64,000 nucleotides of DNA from Pseudomonas psychrophila HA-4 (GTDB taxonomy: Bacteria > Pseudomonadota > Gammaproteobacteria > Pseudomonadales > Pseudomonadaceae): NCBI RefSeq assembly GCF_000282975.1, contig NZ_ALJC01000090.1, positions 1-64,000 on the forward strand, in the 5' to 3' direction. Shown here piece by piece: positions 8,147-16,918 of this stretch (positions are counted from its first letter, which is position 1; each line of letters starts with the position of its first letter). Under the pieces are notes generated by a model. The model was not told the origin of the DNA. It did not search any database and worked only from the letters and a program-made list of their open reading frames with translations. The translations under genes and the position numbers were made by a program.

Positions 8147-9181
8147 TTAAGCGTGCTGCTTTAACAGCGCTTTGAAGTCGGCTTGCTGCGACGGTTCAAT
8201 GCAGATTTTAGTCAGGTGTTCGATTTGCCGAGTGGTCGCATGCTTTTGATGCAGCAACTCGATTGCCCTGCGCCACAGGGCGTCCCGGCAATACCCGCGA
8301 AGGTAGTCAACCGTGGACACTTTCCCTCCTTGGATCATGAGCTTGGCCGCTGGCCTGAACGCCTTCTCGACGGCTATCAGGCGCGGTTGGGCCTTGATTT
8401 TGGCGAGTAAGGACGGCTGTGGGAAAAACACCGGAACCGTGGCGGAAAGCGTGGGCAAATCGGCATGGTACTGCTCACCGAATTTATCGAAGAACCCTTT
8501 GTTCATCGTGTGGTGATAGCGTTTTTTTGAGTAGTAATGATGGATGCAGTCGTTGGCGGTGACGACCTTGGCATCGCCCATCGCAAAAGACACTGCGATC
8601 TGCTCAATGGTGTGGAGCCTGAGGTAATGGTCGCTCCATTGATCAATCAGTTCGATGGCCTTGTCCATCACGCCTGCATTGACCCGGGCTATCCCGCAAA
8701 TACCACTGTTGTAGAGCTTTAGCCCGTCGTCAGGGGCTTTGCCTTTAGCGATCAGTTCATTTGAAAACGGTACATAGTCAGCGCGCAGCTTGGCTTCAGC
8801 CCATGCCCATTCGAATTCATCCATCAAATATTGCTGGTCGGTGACACGTTCAAAGAGCGTGGCCGGGTCTTTGAAAAAAACTGTGTCGGTGTCGACGAAA
8901 ATAGTTTTTTCCGCAAGCAGGACCCCGGCGGCGATGGCGCACGCCTTGCGCCGATGGGTGTAGCCGTTGGCGCCTTTCCACTCGGTAAGGATGTCTGCGG
9001 TCAGGGGGATGACGTTGACCGGCCAGCCCTCAAACGCCTGGGGCTCGTCGGTCATTAACGTGATGGTGAAACTGCCCGGCACGCGTTGTTCGCGTAATGC
9101 AGACAGAATGCTGAATTTGGCTTCCTGGCGGTATACGGTGTTGCCGCCATAGAGCAGGTACAACAAGTGGAGAGAATCCAT
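8147..9181 (-). CDS. GT-A-fold glycosyltransferase-like protein of unknown target
   Basis: A 344-aa cytoplasmic protein without signal peptide or membrane span. A strand FVDTDTVFF carries a DTD (DxD) motif at 97-99, and LYNSGICGI at about 157-164 resembles the NSG/NAG motif of GT8-like nucleotide-sugar transferases. The His-rich segment HHYYSKKRYHH (about 215-225) could supply the metal-binding His of that fold. I infer a metal-dependent sugar transferase; donor and acceptor are unknown. It lies convergent to flgE, where pseudomonads usually carry flgF, so a role in surface or flagellar glycosylation is possible but unproven. Confidence 0.65.
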   Translation of the reverse strand: MDSLHLLYLLYGGNTVYRQEAKFSILSALREQRVPGSFTITLMTDEPQAFEGWPVNVIPLTADILTEWKGANGYTHRRKACAIAAGVLLAEKTIFVDTDTVFFKDPATLFERVTDQQYLMDEFEWAWAEAKLRADYVPFSNELIAKGKAPDDGLKLYNSGICGIARVNAGVMDKAIELIDQWSDHYLRLHTIEQIAVSFAMGDAKVVTANDCIHHYYSKKRYHHTMNKGFFDKFGEQYHADLPTLSATVPVFFPQPSLLAKIKAQPRLIAVEKAFRPAAKLMIQGGKVSTVDYLRGYCRDALWRRAIELLHQKHATTRQIEHLTKICIEPSQQADFKALLKQHA

Positions 9182-9311
9182 ACGTCCATGCTTATCGATT
9201 AAGTGCGTGGTTAACCCTTGGTCGGGTTGTCAGCTGACGCGCATTATGCCGTAAACGCGTGTTGATCGATAACTCCTGTGGTTGCCGGTGCAGGGCTTGA
9301 TAAGCGAGCGC

Positions 9312-9346
9312 GCTCGCGATCTTTTAACGATTAAAAGACCGCGAGC
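9312..9346. repeat. long interrupted hairpin downstream of codA
   Basis: GCTCGCG..CTTTTAA-CGA-TTAAAAG..CGCGAGC forms two stacked 7-bp stems with one internal mismatch pair. It lies between codA (minus strand, ending at 9394) and the glycosyltransferase start. It may end the codA transcript. The outer GCTCGCGATC arm resembles the REP at 48430. Confidence 0.5.
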
Positions 9347-9393
9347 ACACGCGTTCATGCCGGGGGAGGGGGTGCCGCGCTACGGCGACTTAA

Positions 9394-10635
9394 TCAGAGC
9401 CCGCTGAATTCGACGCGTTCTGGCACGCGAGTCATCAGCACCTTGCCCGCGCGAATCGACACGCGGGCCTTGGCCTGACGGCGCACGGCTTCGTAATCAC
9501 TTTCGGCGTCCAGCACCACTAGGTTGGCAGGGCGGCCGACAGCGATGCCGTACCCTTCGCCAAGGTTGAGGGTGCGAGCGCTGTTGTCGGTGACCAGATC
9601 TAGGCAGCGTTGCAGGTCTTCAAAACCCATCATGTGGCAGATGTGCAGGCCTGCATCCAGCACCCGCAAAATGTTGCCGTTGCCCAACGGGTACCACGGG
9701 TCTTTGATCGAATCTTGCCCCAAGCAGACGTTCATTCCAGCGCGGTCCAACTCGGCCACGCGCGTTACCCCACGGCGTTTTGGAAAACTGTCAAAACGCC
9801 CTTGCAGGTGAATGCTTTCGGTCGGGCACGACACGAAGTTGATCCCCGAGGCCTTGAGCAGGCGGAACAGTTTGGAGCAGTAAGCGTTGTCGTAAGACCC
9901 CATGGCCGTGGTGTGGCTGGCGGTCACCCGGCTGCCCATGCCGCGTACGCGCGCTTCTTCGGCTAGCACTTCGAGAAAGCGCGAATGCGGGTCATCGGTT
10001 TCGTCGCAATGCACATCCACCAGGCAGCCCGTGCGCTCGGCCAGGTCCATCAAAAACTTGATTGAACTGACACCCTGATCGCGGGTGTTTTCAAAGTGTG
10101 GAATACCCCCGACCACATCGGCGCCCATCTCGATGGCGCGGGTCATCAACTCGCGCCCACCGGCATACGACTCGATCCCTTCCTGCGGGAAGGCAACGAT
10201 TTGTAGGTCAATCAGGTGGCGCGCTTCGTCGCGCACTTCAAGCATCGCCTTGAGCGCACTCAGTGTTGGGTCGGTGACATCGATATGAGTGCGCACGTGC
10301 TGGATACCATGCTCAGCCAGCATCCGAATGGTGGTGTGGGCGCGTTGCTTGGTGTCTTCGTGGGTGATGGTTTCTTTGCGCTGCGCCCAGCGCTCAATGC
10401 CTTCGAATAGCGTGCCGCTGAGGTTCCATTCGGGTTGGCCGGCGGTCAGGGTTGCATCCAGATGGATATGCGGTTCAACCAGCGGGGCAATCAGCAACTG
10501 GCCTTGAGCGTCAATATCGCCCGGCGTTGCCAGCACGCTGCCAGCCTGCAAGGTGATGGCGCTGATGCGATCGCCTTCGCAAGTGACGGTGTGCAGGCCC
10601 GGGGTTTTACGCAATGTGGCATTGATGATGTTCAT
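9394..10635 (-). CDS. codA: cytosine deaminase
   Basis: A 413-aa amidohydrolase that converts cytosine to uracil and ammonia. Metal and catalytic motifs match CodA: HIHLDATLT near the N-terminus, VDVHCDETDD in the middle, ASHTTAMGSY, and CLGQDSIKDPW with the late Asp ligand. The ATG at 10635 was chosen because it overlaps the TGA of the regulator gene upstream in an ATGA arrangement, which implies translational coupling; an in-frame ATG 12 codons earlier would lie inside that gene. With codB and the regulator it forms a cytosine import and salvage operon. Confidence 0.93.
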   Translation of the reverse strand: MNIINATLRKTPGLHTVTCEGDRISAITLQAGSVLATPGDIDAQGQLLIAPLVEPHIHLDATLTAGQPEWNLSGTLFEGIERWAQRKETITHEDTKQRAHTTIRMLAEHGIQHVRTHIDVTDPTLSALKAMLEVRDEARHLIDLQIVAFPQEGIESYAGGRELMTRAIEMGADVVGGIPHFENTRDQGVSSIKFLMDLAERTGCLVDVHCDETDDPHSRFLEVLAEEARVRGMGSRVTASHTTAMGSYDNAYCSKLFRLLKASGINFVSCPTESIHLQGRFDSFPKRRGVTRVAELDRAGMNVCLGQDSIKDPWYPLGNGNILRVLDAGLHICHMMGFEDLQRCLDLVTDNSARTLNLGEGYGIAVGRPANLVVLDAESDYEAVRRQAKARVSIRAGKVLMTRVPERVEFSGL

Positions 10636-11855
10636 GGTCGATCCTGTCGTTGGGCTTCGGTCATGCGCCATACCAGCAGGGCGACCGAAGCATTCATTCT
10701 GAAAAGAGGGTCATCGAGCGATTGTCCGCTGAGTTGCTCGATGCGCTGTATGCGTTGATTAAGGGTGTTGCGGTGGATGTTTAAACGTTGGGCGGCCTTG
10801 AGTGCATTGCCGTTTTCTTGGAGCAGGGCGTCCAGGGTTTCGATCAAGCTGTTGGGTTGCTTGCGGCGGCTCTCGATCATGCGGCCGAGGGTTTGTTTGA
10901 CGAACAGATCAATCACCGAGCGATCACCAATCGCCTGCAACAGGCGTAAAACGCCCAACTCACTGAAGTCGCACAGGCCGGTGGCGGGGCGCATATTTTC
11001 TGCGACATCCAGCGCCTGTCGGGCTTGATTCAGTGCCTGGGGGTAATCGCTACAGGCTTCAACCTTGCTCGCCAGCCCCATAAACAACGCCATGTTACCG
11101 ATGATGGGTTGCAGATCATGATAGAGGGTGGCCAGTTCTGCGCGAACGCTCTCGTGTTCGGTCAGCAGCAAGATAAATAAATCACCCTGTACCACTACAG
11201 GCAGCGCATTAGGCAGGACGCGGCTCCACGCGTCGAGATGGTCCTGCACGGCTTGGCGAATGTGTTGCAACAAGCGCTCGGCTTCATCCGGGGCATGGCT
11301 GTCGAATAACACATTGACCGCTGACAAGCGTAATGCCACCAGACGTCGCGGCCCGTCGAGGGGGAGTTTCAAATGCGCTGCGCGCTGGCGGGCGGTGGCC
11401 AGGCTCGGGTAATCGCCACTGAGCAACTGCGCCAGGATGTCATGTCGCGATCGTTTGGTCTGTGCCATTTGTACCAGTGCGGTGCCGATCAAATGCGTGA
11501 CGATGACCATCTTCAACAGGTACGGCTGTTCAATCAGTGGCAAGCCATAGCGCTCGGCCAACGCAATGACTGTGTCCGGGATACGCTGAATAAACGCTTG
11601 GCCCGTCAGAATCACCAACCCGGCAATGCCGCTGGCATCCGCCTCGTGCACCAGTCGCAGTAAGTTCGCTTCATCCCTGGGATGGTTGATGCCGGTCACA
11701 AACACCAGCTCGCCGCCCATGACCCATTCGCCAATGCCCTCGTTCTCGGCCACATACGGCCAGCGCACAGTGCGGTGCAGGTTGCGGGCACCGGCACGCA
11801 AGGTCATTTCTTCAAGACCGGCCAGCGCCAGAATTTCCTCAACGGTCAGGCTCAA
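10632..11855 (-). CDS. PucR-family transcriptional regulator of the cytosine operon
   Basis: A 407-aa regulator. The N-terminal part (about 1-120) matches the PucR purine-catabolism-regulator domain (LTVEEILALAGLEEMTLRAG, VFVTGINHP). The C-terminal part (about 335-395) is the PucR-type HTH (TLDALLQENGNALKAAQRLN followed by IHRNTLNQRIQRIEQLSG). It starts with TTG at 11855, overlapping the codB TGA; GGAGG lies 4 bases upstream. It is sandwiched between codB and codA with overlaps on both sides, so the three are made together. I infer that it senses cytosine or a related pyrimidine; the effector is not visible in the sequence. Confidence 0.85.
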   Translation of the reverse strand: MSLTVEEILALAGLEEMTLRAGARNLHRTVRWPYVAENEGIGEWVMGGELVFVTGINHPRDEANLLRLVHEADASGIAGLVILTGQAFIQRIPDTVIALAERYGLPLIEQPYLLKMVIVTHLIGTALVQMAQTKRSRHDILAQLLSGDYPSLATARQRAAHLKLPLDGPRRLVALRLSAVNVLFDSHAPDEAERLLQHIRQAVQDHLDAWSRVLPNALPVVVQGDLFILLLTEHESVRAELATLYHDLQPIIGNMALFMGLASKVEACSDYPQALNQARQALDVAENMRPATGLCDFSELGVLRLLQAIGDRSVIDLFVKQTLGRMIESRRKQPNSLIETLDALLQENGNALKAAQRLNIHRNTLNQRIQRIEQLSGQSLDDPLFRMNASVALLVWRMTEAQRQDRP

Positions 11856-13117
11856 ACTTCCTCCGGCACGTTAGGCGCGACAGCGCGGCGCTTGCTGATT
11901 TCCAGCAGCACCACGTAACACACAGCGGAGGCGGCAATGCCTACCAGCGGTGCAATCCAGGGGGAGGCGTAGGCCAGCACGGCGCCGACCGCATACGCCG
12001 ACAAGCCCCGCACGTTGTAGCGCGGCAAGCTGACAGAGGCCAGCAGCGGGTACTTGCCGCGATGGCGATACCAGAAGTCAGCCATGATCACGCCGCCGAT
12101 GGGCGGGATGATCGAGCCGAGCAGTACTAGAAATGGAATCAGCATTTCATACATGCCGCCGATGGCCAGCACGATACCGACGGCGGCGGCAATCAGCGTC
12201 ATCGTGCGGCGGCGTTCACTGCGTACCAGATGGCAGGCGGCGGCTGAGACGTTGTAAATCGTCGGGCCTTGGATCGTCCACAGATTGAGGCAGAGCATAA
12301 TCACCGCGGCGAACGACAAGCCTTGCAGCATCATCACTTCAACGATGTCGGCCTGCTGATAAACGATGGCGCACCAAGCACCGGCGACGATCATCAGGCC
12401 ATTGCCGAGCAGAAAACTGACCACGCTGGCGATCACCGCAATCCGGCTGGTGCGCGACAGACGCGTCCAGTTGGTTGCCTGAGTCGCGCCGCTGGCGAAC
12501 GTGCCGAAAACCATGGTGATGGCCGCCGAGAACGTCATGGTTTCATGCGGGATGACGGCGGACAGCGCTTTGAATCCGCCGACATGCTGCGTCGCGAGCA
12601 CCATGGACACAATCAGCAGAATCAGCATTAGCGGCACCGAAATGCGCGACAGCACATCCAAGCCTTTAAAACCGATGATGGCGGTGATGCTGAAACCTAG
12701 GCCGAAAACAATCATCAGCGGGGTGGTGAAACCTTCAGACAGGCCGAGCATCTTCACCAGCACGATGGCCACCGTTGCCGTGCCCCAGGCGTACCAGCCG
12801 AGTTCGGCAAAGCCGAGGATAAAGTCTGAAAGACGGCTGCCGGCCTCGCCAAAACAAAAGCGCCCCATGAGCACCGTGTTGAGCCCGCTGCGCGATGCGA
12901 TCAGCGCGAGTGTGGCGGCATACAGTGCCAGGAGGCCATTGCCGATGGCAGCGATCCACAACATGTCGACGAAATTGAACGCCATGCCCAACTTGCCGCC
13001 GGCGAACATGGTCCCGGTAAAGAAGGTAAAGCTGAACAGCACCATGGAAATGGGCAGCAGGCCCTTGCGTGCAGTGCTGGGTGCTTCGCTTAGCGCAAAT
13101 TCACCATGTGAACTCAT
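11852..13117 (-). CDS. codB: cytosine permease (NCS1 family)
   Basis: A 421-aa polytopic inner-membrane transporter with about 12 hydrophobic segments, of the NCS1 family. Family-like features include the early GTMFAGGKLGMAF segment and the FASGATQATNWTRLSRTSR loop. It is predicted to import cytosine, which the linked CodA then deaminates. The ATG at 13117 (MSSHGEFALSE) follows GGAGAAAATCTC; an ATG 47 codons upstream has no ribosome site and adds a non-homologous tail. It is the first gene of the codB-regulator-codA unit. Confidence 0.9.
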   Translation of the reverse strand: MSSHGEFALSEAPSTARKGLLPISMVLFSFTFFTGTMFAGGKLGMAFNFVDMLWIAAIGNGLLALYAATLALIASRSGLNTVLMGRFCFGEAGSRLSDFILGFAELGWYAWGTATVAIVLVKMLGLSEGFTTPLMIVFGLGFSITAIIGFKGLDVLSRISVPLMLILLIVSMVLATQHVGGFKALSAVIPHETMTFSAAITMVFGTFASGATQATNWTRLSRTSRIAVIASVVSFLLGNGLMIVAGAWCAIVYQQADIVEVMMLQGLSFAAVIMLCLNLWTIQGPTIYNVSAAACHLVRSERRRTMTLIAAAVGIVLAIGGMYEMLIPFLVLLGSIIPPIGGVIMADFWYRHRGKYPLLASVSLPRYNVRGLSAYAVGAVLAYASPWIAPLVGIAASAVCYVVLLEISKRRAVAPNVPEEV

Positions 13118-13336
13118 GAGATTTTCTCCGCCGTTGATGGGTTGGTCGTGGTCAGTGGCTCCTTTTGGGTAGAGCAATAAGCGGGCCTGTTTCGCAACAC
13201 CTCGATACACCGAGAAAAGCGGGCACAGGTGATAGCGCTGAGTGTTCAGGGTGCACATATTGGGTGGGTATTTTGTTTTGAAGTTGTGCAGAGTGATTCA
13301 TTTTGAAGCGCGCGTGCACTGTTTTAGGTGGGCTTT

Positions 13337-13484
13337 CGTAGCAGTTGACGAGTTTTACGACGCTACGTCCGGCGACGCAGTCGTCGTGAGTCGGATGTTG
13401 CGATCTGTCAGGACTATCGGGGCTCTAGGTTTTACGATTGCTGCGCAACCGACCGTAGGCTCGTACAACTCGGCAACTGCTACG
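13337..13484. repeat. REPIN-like doublet, copy 1
   Basis: A 148-bp unit bounded by CGTAGCAGTTG on the left and CAACTGCTACG on the right in inverted orientation, with inner arms containing CTACGTCCGGCG and CGACCGTAGG. A second copy with the same termini lies at 30871-31003. Two REP-like units facing each other around a short core is the REPIN arrangement described in P. fluorescens. It lies between codB and the nrdA terminator. Confidence 0.7.
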
Positions 13485-13521
13485 GGGTTGTTTGCCAAAA
13501 GTAATTAAATCCCCAAAAAAC

Positions 13522-13569
13522 AAAACCCCCGTTAAACCCAACTGTTGCCAGGGTTTAACGGGGGTTTTT
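13522..13569 (-). terminator. intrinsic terminator after nrdA
   Basis: AAAACCCCCGTTAAACCC, an 11-base loop, then GGGTTTAACGGGGGTTTTT. The 14-bp stem has A-run and T-run flanks, so it works in both directions. It starts 33 bases after the nrdA stop and so closes that transcript without a second gene. Confidence 0.92.
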
Positions 13570-13601
13570 AACGAGGCGGTTAAACCGCCTTGCCAGTCAG
13601 G

Positions 13602-16475
13602 TTATTGGCAAGCTTCGCAATCCGGCTCGTCAATCGCGCAGGCTTTTGGCACGGGTGCCGGGCCAGCTGGCGCTGCTGCCACGTCTTCACTGTTTTTGCC
13701 GCTCGATACAGCGTTGAGCTTGCCCGTGTTGACGGTGGATTTTTCGGTGCTGGTCGCTGCCAGTGCACGGAGGTAGTAAGTGGTTTTCAAACCACGGTAC
13801 CAAGCCATGCGGTAGGTCACGTCCAGCTTCTTGCCCGAAGCGCCTGCGATGTACAGGTTCAGCGACTGAGCTTGGTCGATCCACTTCTGACGACGGCTGG
13901 CCGCGTCAACGATCCACTTGGTGTCGACTTCAAACGCAGTGGCATACAGCTCTTTGAGCTCTTGCGGGATGCGTTCGATCTGCTGCACGGAACCGTCGTA
14001 GTACTTCAGGTCGTTGATCATGACCGAGTCCCACAGATCGCGAGCCTTGAGGTCGCGAACCAGGTACGGGTTGATCACGGTGAATTCGCCCGAGAGGTTC
14101 GATTTTACGTACAGGTTCTGGTACGTCGGTTCGATCGACTGCGACACGCCAGTGATGTTGGCGATGGTTGCGGTCGGTGCGATGGCCATGATGTTGGAGT
14201 TACGAATGCCTTTTTGGACACGGGCGCGAACCGGTGCCCAGTCCAAGGATTCGTTCAGGTCAACGTCGATGTACTTCTGGCCACGCTGCTCGATGAGGAT
14301 CTGTTGCGAATCCAGCGGCAAGACGCCTTTGGACCACAGCGAACCTTGGAACGTCTCGTAAGCGCCACGCTCGTCAGCCAGGTCGCAAGACGCTTGGATG
14401 GCGTAGTAGCTGACCGCCTCCATCGATTTGTCAGCAAACTCAATGGCCGCTTGCGACGCATAAGGAATGTGCTGCAGGTACAGCGCGTCCTGGAAGCCCA
14501 TGATCCCCAAGCCCACTGGACGGTGCTTGAAGTTCGAGTTGCGCGCTTGCGGCACCGAGTAGTAGTTGATGTCGATCACGTTATCGAGCATGCGAACAGC
14601 TACGTCGATGGTGCGCTTGAGCTTAGCGGTATCAAGCTTGCCGTCTTTGATGTGGTTAGGCAGGTTGATCGAACCCAGGTTGCACACAGCGATCTCGTCC
14701 TTGTTGGTGTTCAAGGTGATCTCGGTGCACAGGTTCGAGCTGTGAACCACGCCCACGTGCTGCTGCGGGCTGCGCAGGTTGCACGGGTCTTTGAAGGTCA
14801 GCCATGGGTGGCCGGTTTCAAACAGCATGGACAGCATTTTGCGCCACAGGTCTTTGGCCTGGAGGGTCTTGAACAGTTTGACCTTGCCTGGGTACTCGGT
14901 CAGGGCTTCGTAATACTCGTAACGCTCTTCGAAGGCCTTGCCGGTCAGGTCGTGCAGGTCCGGTACTTCGGACGGCGAGAACAGGGTCCACTTGCCGTCA
15001 TCGAAGACGCGCTTCATGAACAGGTCAGGGATCCAGTTGGCAGTGTTCATGTCGTGGGTACGACGACGATCATCACCGGTGTTCTTACGCAGTTCGATGA
15101 ACTCTTCGATGTCCATATGCCAGGTTTCCAGGTAGGCACACACAGCGCCTTTGCGCTTGCCACCCTGGTTAACGGCAACAGCGGTGTCGTTCACAACTTT
15201 GAGGAACGGAACCACGCCCTGGGATTTGCCGTTGGTGCCTTTGATCCACGAACCCAATGCACGAACTGGCGTCCAGTCGTTGCCCAGGCCACCGGCGAAT
15301 TTGGACAACATAGCGTTGTCGTGGATCGCGTGGTAGATGCCCGACAGGTCGTCCGGCACGGTGGTCAGGTAGCAGCTAGACAGCTGCGGACGCTGAGTAC
15401 CGGCGTTGAACAGGGTCGGGGTCGACGACATGTAGTCGAACGACGACAACAGGTTGTAGAACTCAATGGCGCGGTCTTCTTTATGCTTCTCTTCGATCGC
15501 CAGGCCCATGGCTACGCGCATGAAGAAGATCTGCGGCAGTTCGAAACGCACGCCATCCTTGTGGATGAAGTAACGGTCGTACAGGGTTTGCAGACCCAGG
15601 TAGGTGAACTGCTGATCGCGCTCGTGGTTGATCGCCTTGCCCAGTTTTTCTAGGTCGAAGGTGGCCAGCACTGGGTTCAGCAGGTCGAACTCAATACCCT
15701 TGGCGATGTACGCAGGCAGGGCCTTGGCGTACAGCTCAGCCATTTCGTGGTGAGTGGCGCTTTCTGCCACGTTCAGGAAGCTCAGGCCTTCGGCACGCAG
15801 GGTGTCCATCAGCAGGCGAGCAGTCACGAACGAGTAGTTAGGCTCACGCTCAACCAGCGTACGGGCGGTCATCACTAGGGCGGTGTTGACGTCGTTCAGG
15901 GCGACGCCGTCGTAGAGGTTTTTCAGGGTTTCGCGCTGGATCAGGTCGCCGTCGACTTCTTCCAGGCCTTCACAGGCTTCGGTGACGATGGTGTTCAGGC
16001 GGCCCATGTCGAGCGGTGCGAATGAACCGTCGGCGCGGGTGATACGGATCGATGGGTGAGCCATCACTGCGTCTTCGGCTGGGGCGCGAGTGGCGCGCTC
16101 TTTGGCGCGCGAGTCACGGTAGATCACGTAGTCGCGGGCCACTTTCTGCTCGCCGGCACGCATCAGGGCCAGTTCAACCTGGTCCTGGATTTCTTCGATG
16201 TGGATGGTGCCGCCCGACGGCATGCGACGCTTGAAGGTCGCGGAGACTTGTTCGGTCAGGCGCGCAACGGTGTCATGGATGCGTGACGAGGCAGCAGCAT
16301 TGCCGCCTTCAACTGCGAGAAACGCTTTGGTGATGGCGACGGTGATCTTGTCATCGGTGTAAGGAACGACAGTCCCGTTACGTTTGATCACGCGCAGCTG
16401 GCCTGGCGCGGTCGCAGACAGATCCAGATGTGTATCGGAACCCTGCGAGTTCTCGCGAGTTGTGTCGGTTTGCAT
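13602..16475 (-). CDS. nrdA: class Ia ribonucleoside-diphosphate reductase, alpha subunit
   Basis: A 957-aa protein that reduces ribonucleoside diphosphates to deoxyribonucleotides. Two ATP-cone-like domains precede the catalytic barrel (VIKRNGTVVPYTDDKITVAI near residue 28, and RITRADGSFAPLDMGRL near 150). Catalytic features are present: SSCYLTT and AVCNLGSINL (redox Cys pair), NLCTE (thiyl-radical Cys), TTYYLRAL (radical-transfer Tyr-Tyr) and the C-terminal CEAC pair. The start ATG at 16475 has GGAG 10 bases upstream. The radical-bearing partner nrdB is not adjacent. The long upstream region contains NrdR and DnaA sites. Confidence 0.97.
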   Translation of the reverse strand: MQTDTTRENSQGSDTHLDLSATAPGQLRVIKRNGTVVPYTDDKITVAITKAFLAVEGGNAAASSRIHDTVARLTEQVSATFKRRMPSGGTIHIEEIQDQVELALMRAGEQKVARDYVIYRDSRAKERATRAPAEDAVMAHPSIRITRADGSFAPLDMGRLNTIVTEACEGLEEVDGDLIQRETLKNLYDGVALNDVNTALVMTARTLVEREPNYSFVTARLLMDTLRAEGLSFLNVAESATHHEMAELYAKALPAYIAKGIEFDLLNPVLATFDLEKLGKAINHERDQQFTYLGLQTLYDRYFIHKDGVRFELPQIFFMRVAMGLAIEEKHKEDRAIEFYNLLSSFDYMSSTPTLFNAGTQRPQLSSCYLTTVPDDLSGIYHAIHDNAMLSKFAGGLGNDWTPVRALGSWIKGTNGKSQGVVPFLKVVNDTAVAVNQGGKRKGAVCAYLETWHMDIEEFIELRKNTGDDRRRTHDMNTANWIPDLFMKRVFDDGKWTLFSPSEVPDLHDLTGKAFEERYEYYEALTEYPGKVKLFKTLQAKDLWRKMLSMLFETGHPWLTFKDPCNLRSPQQHVGVVHSSNLCTEITLNTNKDEIAVCNLGSINLPNHIKDGKLDTAKLKRTIDVAVRMLDNVIDINYYSVPQARNSNFKHRPVGLGIMGFQDALYLQHIPYASQAAIEFADKSMEAVSYYAIQASCDLADERGAYETFQGSLWSKGVLPLDSQQILIEQRGQKYIDVDLNESLDWAPVRARVQKGIRNSNIMAIAPTATIANITGVSQSIEPTYQNLYVKSNLSGEFTVINPYLVRDLKARDLWDSVMINDLKYYDGSVQQIERIPQELKELYATAFEVDTKWIVDAASRRQKWIDQAQSLNLYIAGASGKKLDVTYRMAWYRGLKTTYYLRALAATSTEKSTVNTGKLNAVSSGKNSEDVAAAPAGPAPVPKACAIDEPDCEACQ

Positions 16476-16836
16476 GGGGGTGTGTCTCCACATTCTCTAT
16501 GTTTATTTGGGCGCCTTTTGGGCGCCCACCGTTCCGTCCTGAAGCACTACAACCGATCATGAATCGGGCATAACAACTTCGGGACGTACCGAAAGGGGGG
16601 GTAAGCCGCTTCCTTGCCGAAGTTTTTGGTCTGTGCGTGCAGCCTCAAACCGTATTCTTTGGGGGTGACAGTATTTTTACTGCAACACCTAGGCCGTTTT
16701 CTGGCATCAACGCTGGAAAACGGTTGTCGTCCGCTTGAGCGGTATGGACTTGAAAATGCGCGTTTAATTCAACCCGATTGGCGCGAGAAAAGGGCTTGAA
16801 ATTGTCGCCTGAGTTGTGTCTGCTTTTTTGCCTAAA

Positions 16837-16883
16837 ACCCTATATGTGGGGGTTTTTGGCGGAATTGATACAAGATATGCGTT
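16837..16883 (-). promoter_or_regulatory. tandem NrdR boxes upstream of nrdA
   Basis: Two 16-base sites, ACCCTATATGTGGGGG (16837-16852) and ATACAAGATATGCGTT (16868-16883), match 11 and 10 of 16 positions of the NrdR-box consensus acaCwAtATaTwGtgt. Their starts are exactly 31 bases apart, the three-turn spacing known for NrdR box pairs. They lie about 360-410 bases before nrdA, implying a long leader. NrdR represses ribonucleotide reductase genes when (d)ATP is bound. Confidence 0.7.
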
Positions 16884-16909
16884 TTGACGGCAGGGTGCAA
16901 CGGTCTGTC

Positions 16910-16918
16910 TGTGGATAA
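16910..16918 (-). promoter_or_regulatory. consensus DnaA box upstream of nrdA
   Basis: The minus strand reads TTATCCACA, the perfect DnaA box; a one-mismatch site TTACGCACA follows at 16922-16930. E. coli nrdAB is also controlled by DnaA, so a role in linking dNTP supply to replication initiation is plausible. The rest of the 16476-17171 intergenic region shows no convincing gene. Confidence 0.65.

Noticed and set aside
13590..15653. A 687-codon open frame on the plus strand opposite nrdA
   Set aside because: It is the mirror of a long, highly biased coding gene; it has low-complexity, Val/Asp/His-rich composition and no domain. Such antisense frames are common in GC-rich genomes.
16614..16799. 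A short frame in the nrdA upstream region
   Set aside because: No ribosome site; the region is better explained as a regulatory leader with NrdR and DnaA sites.
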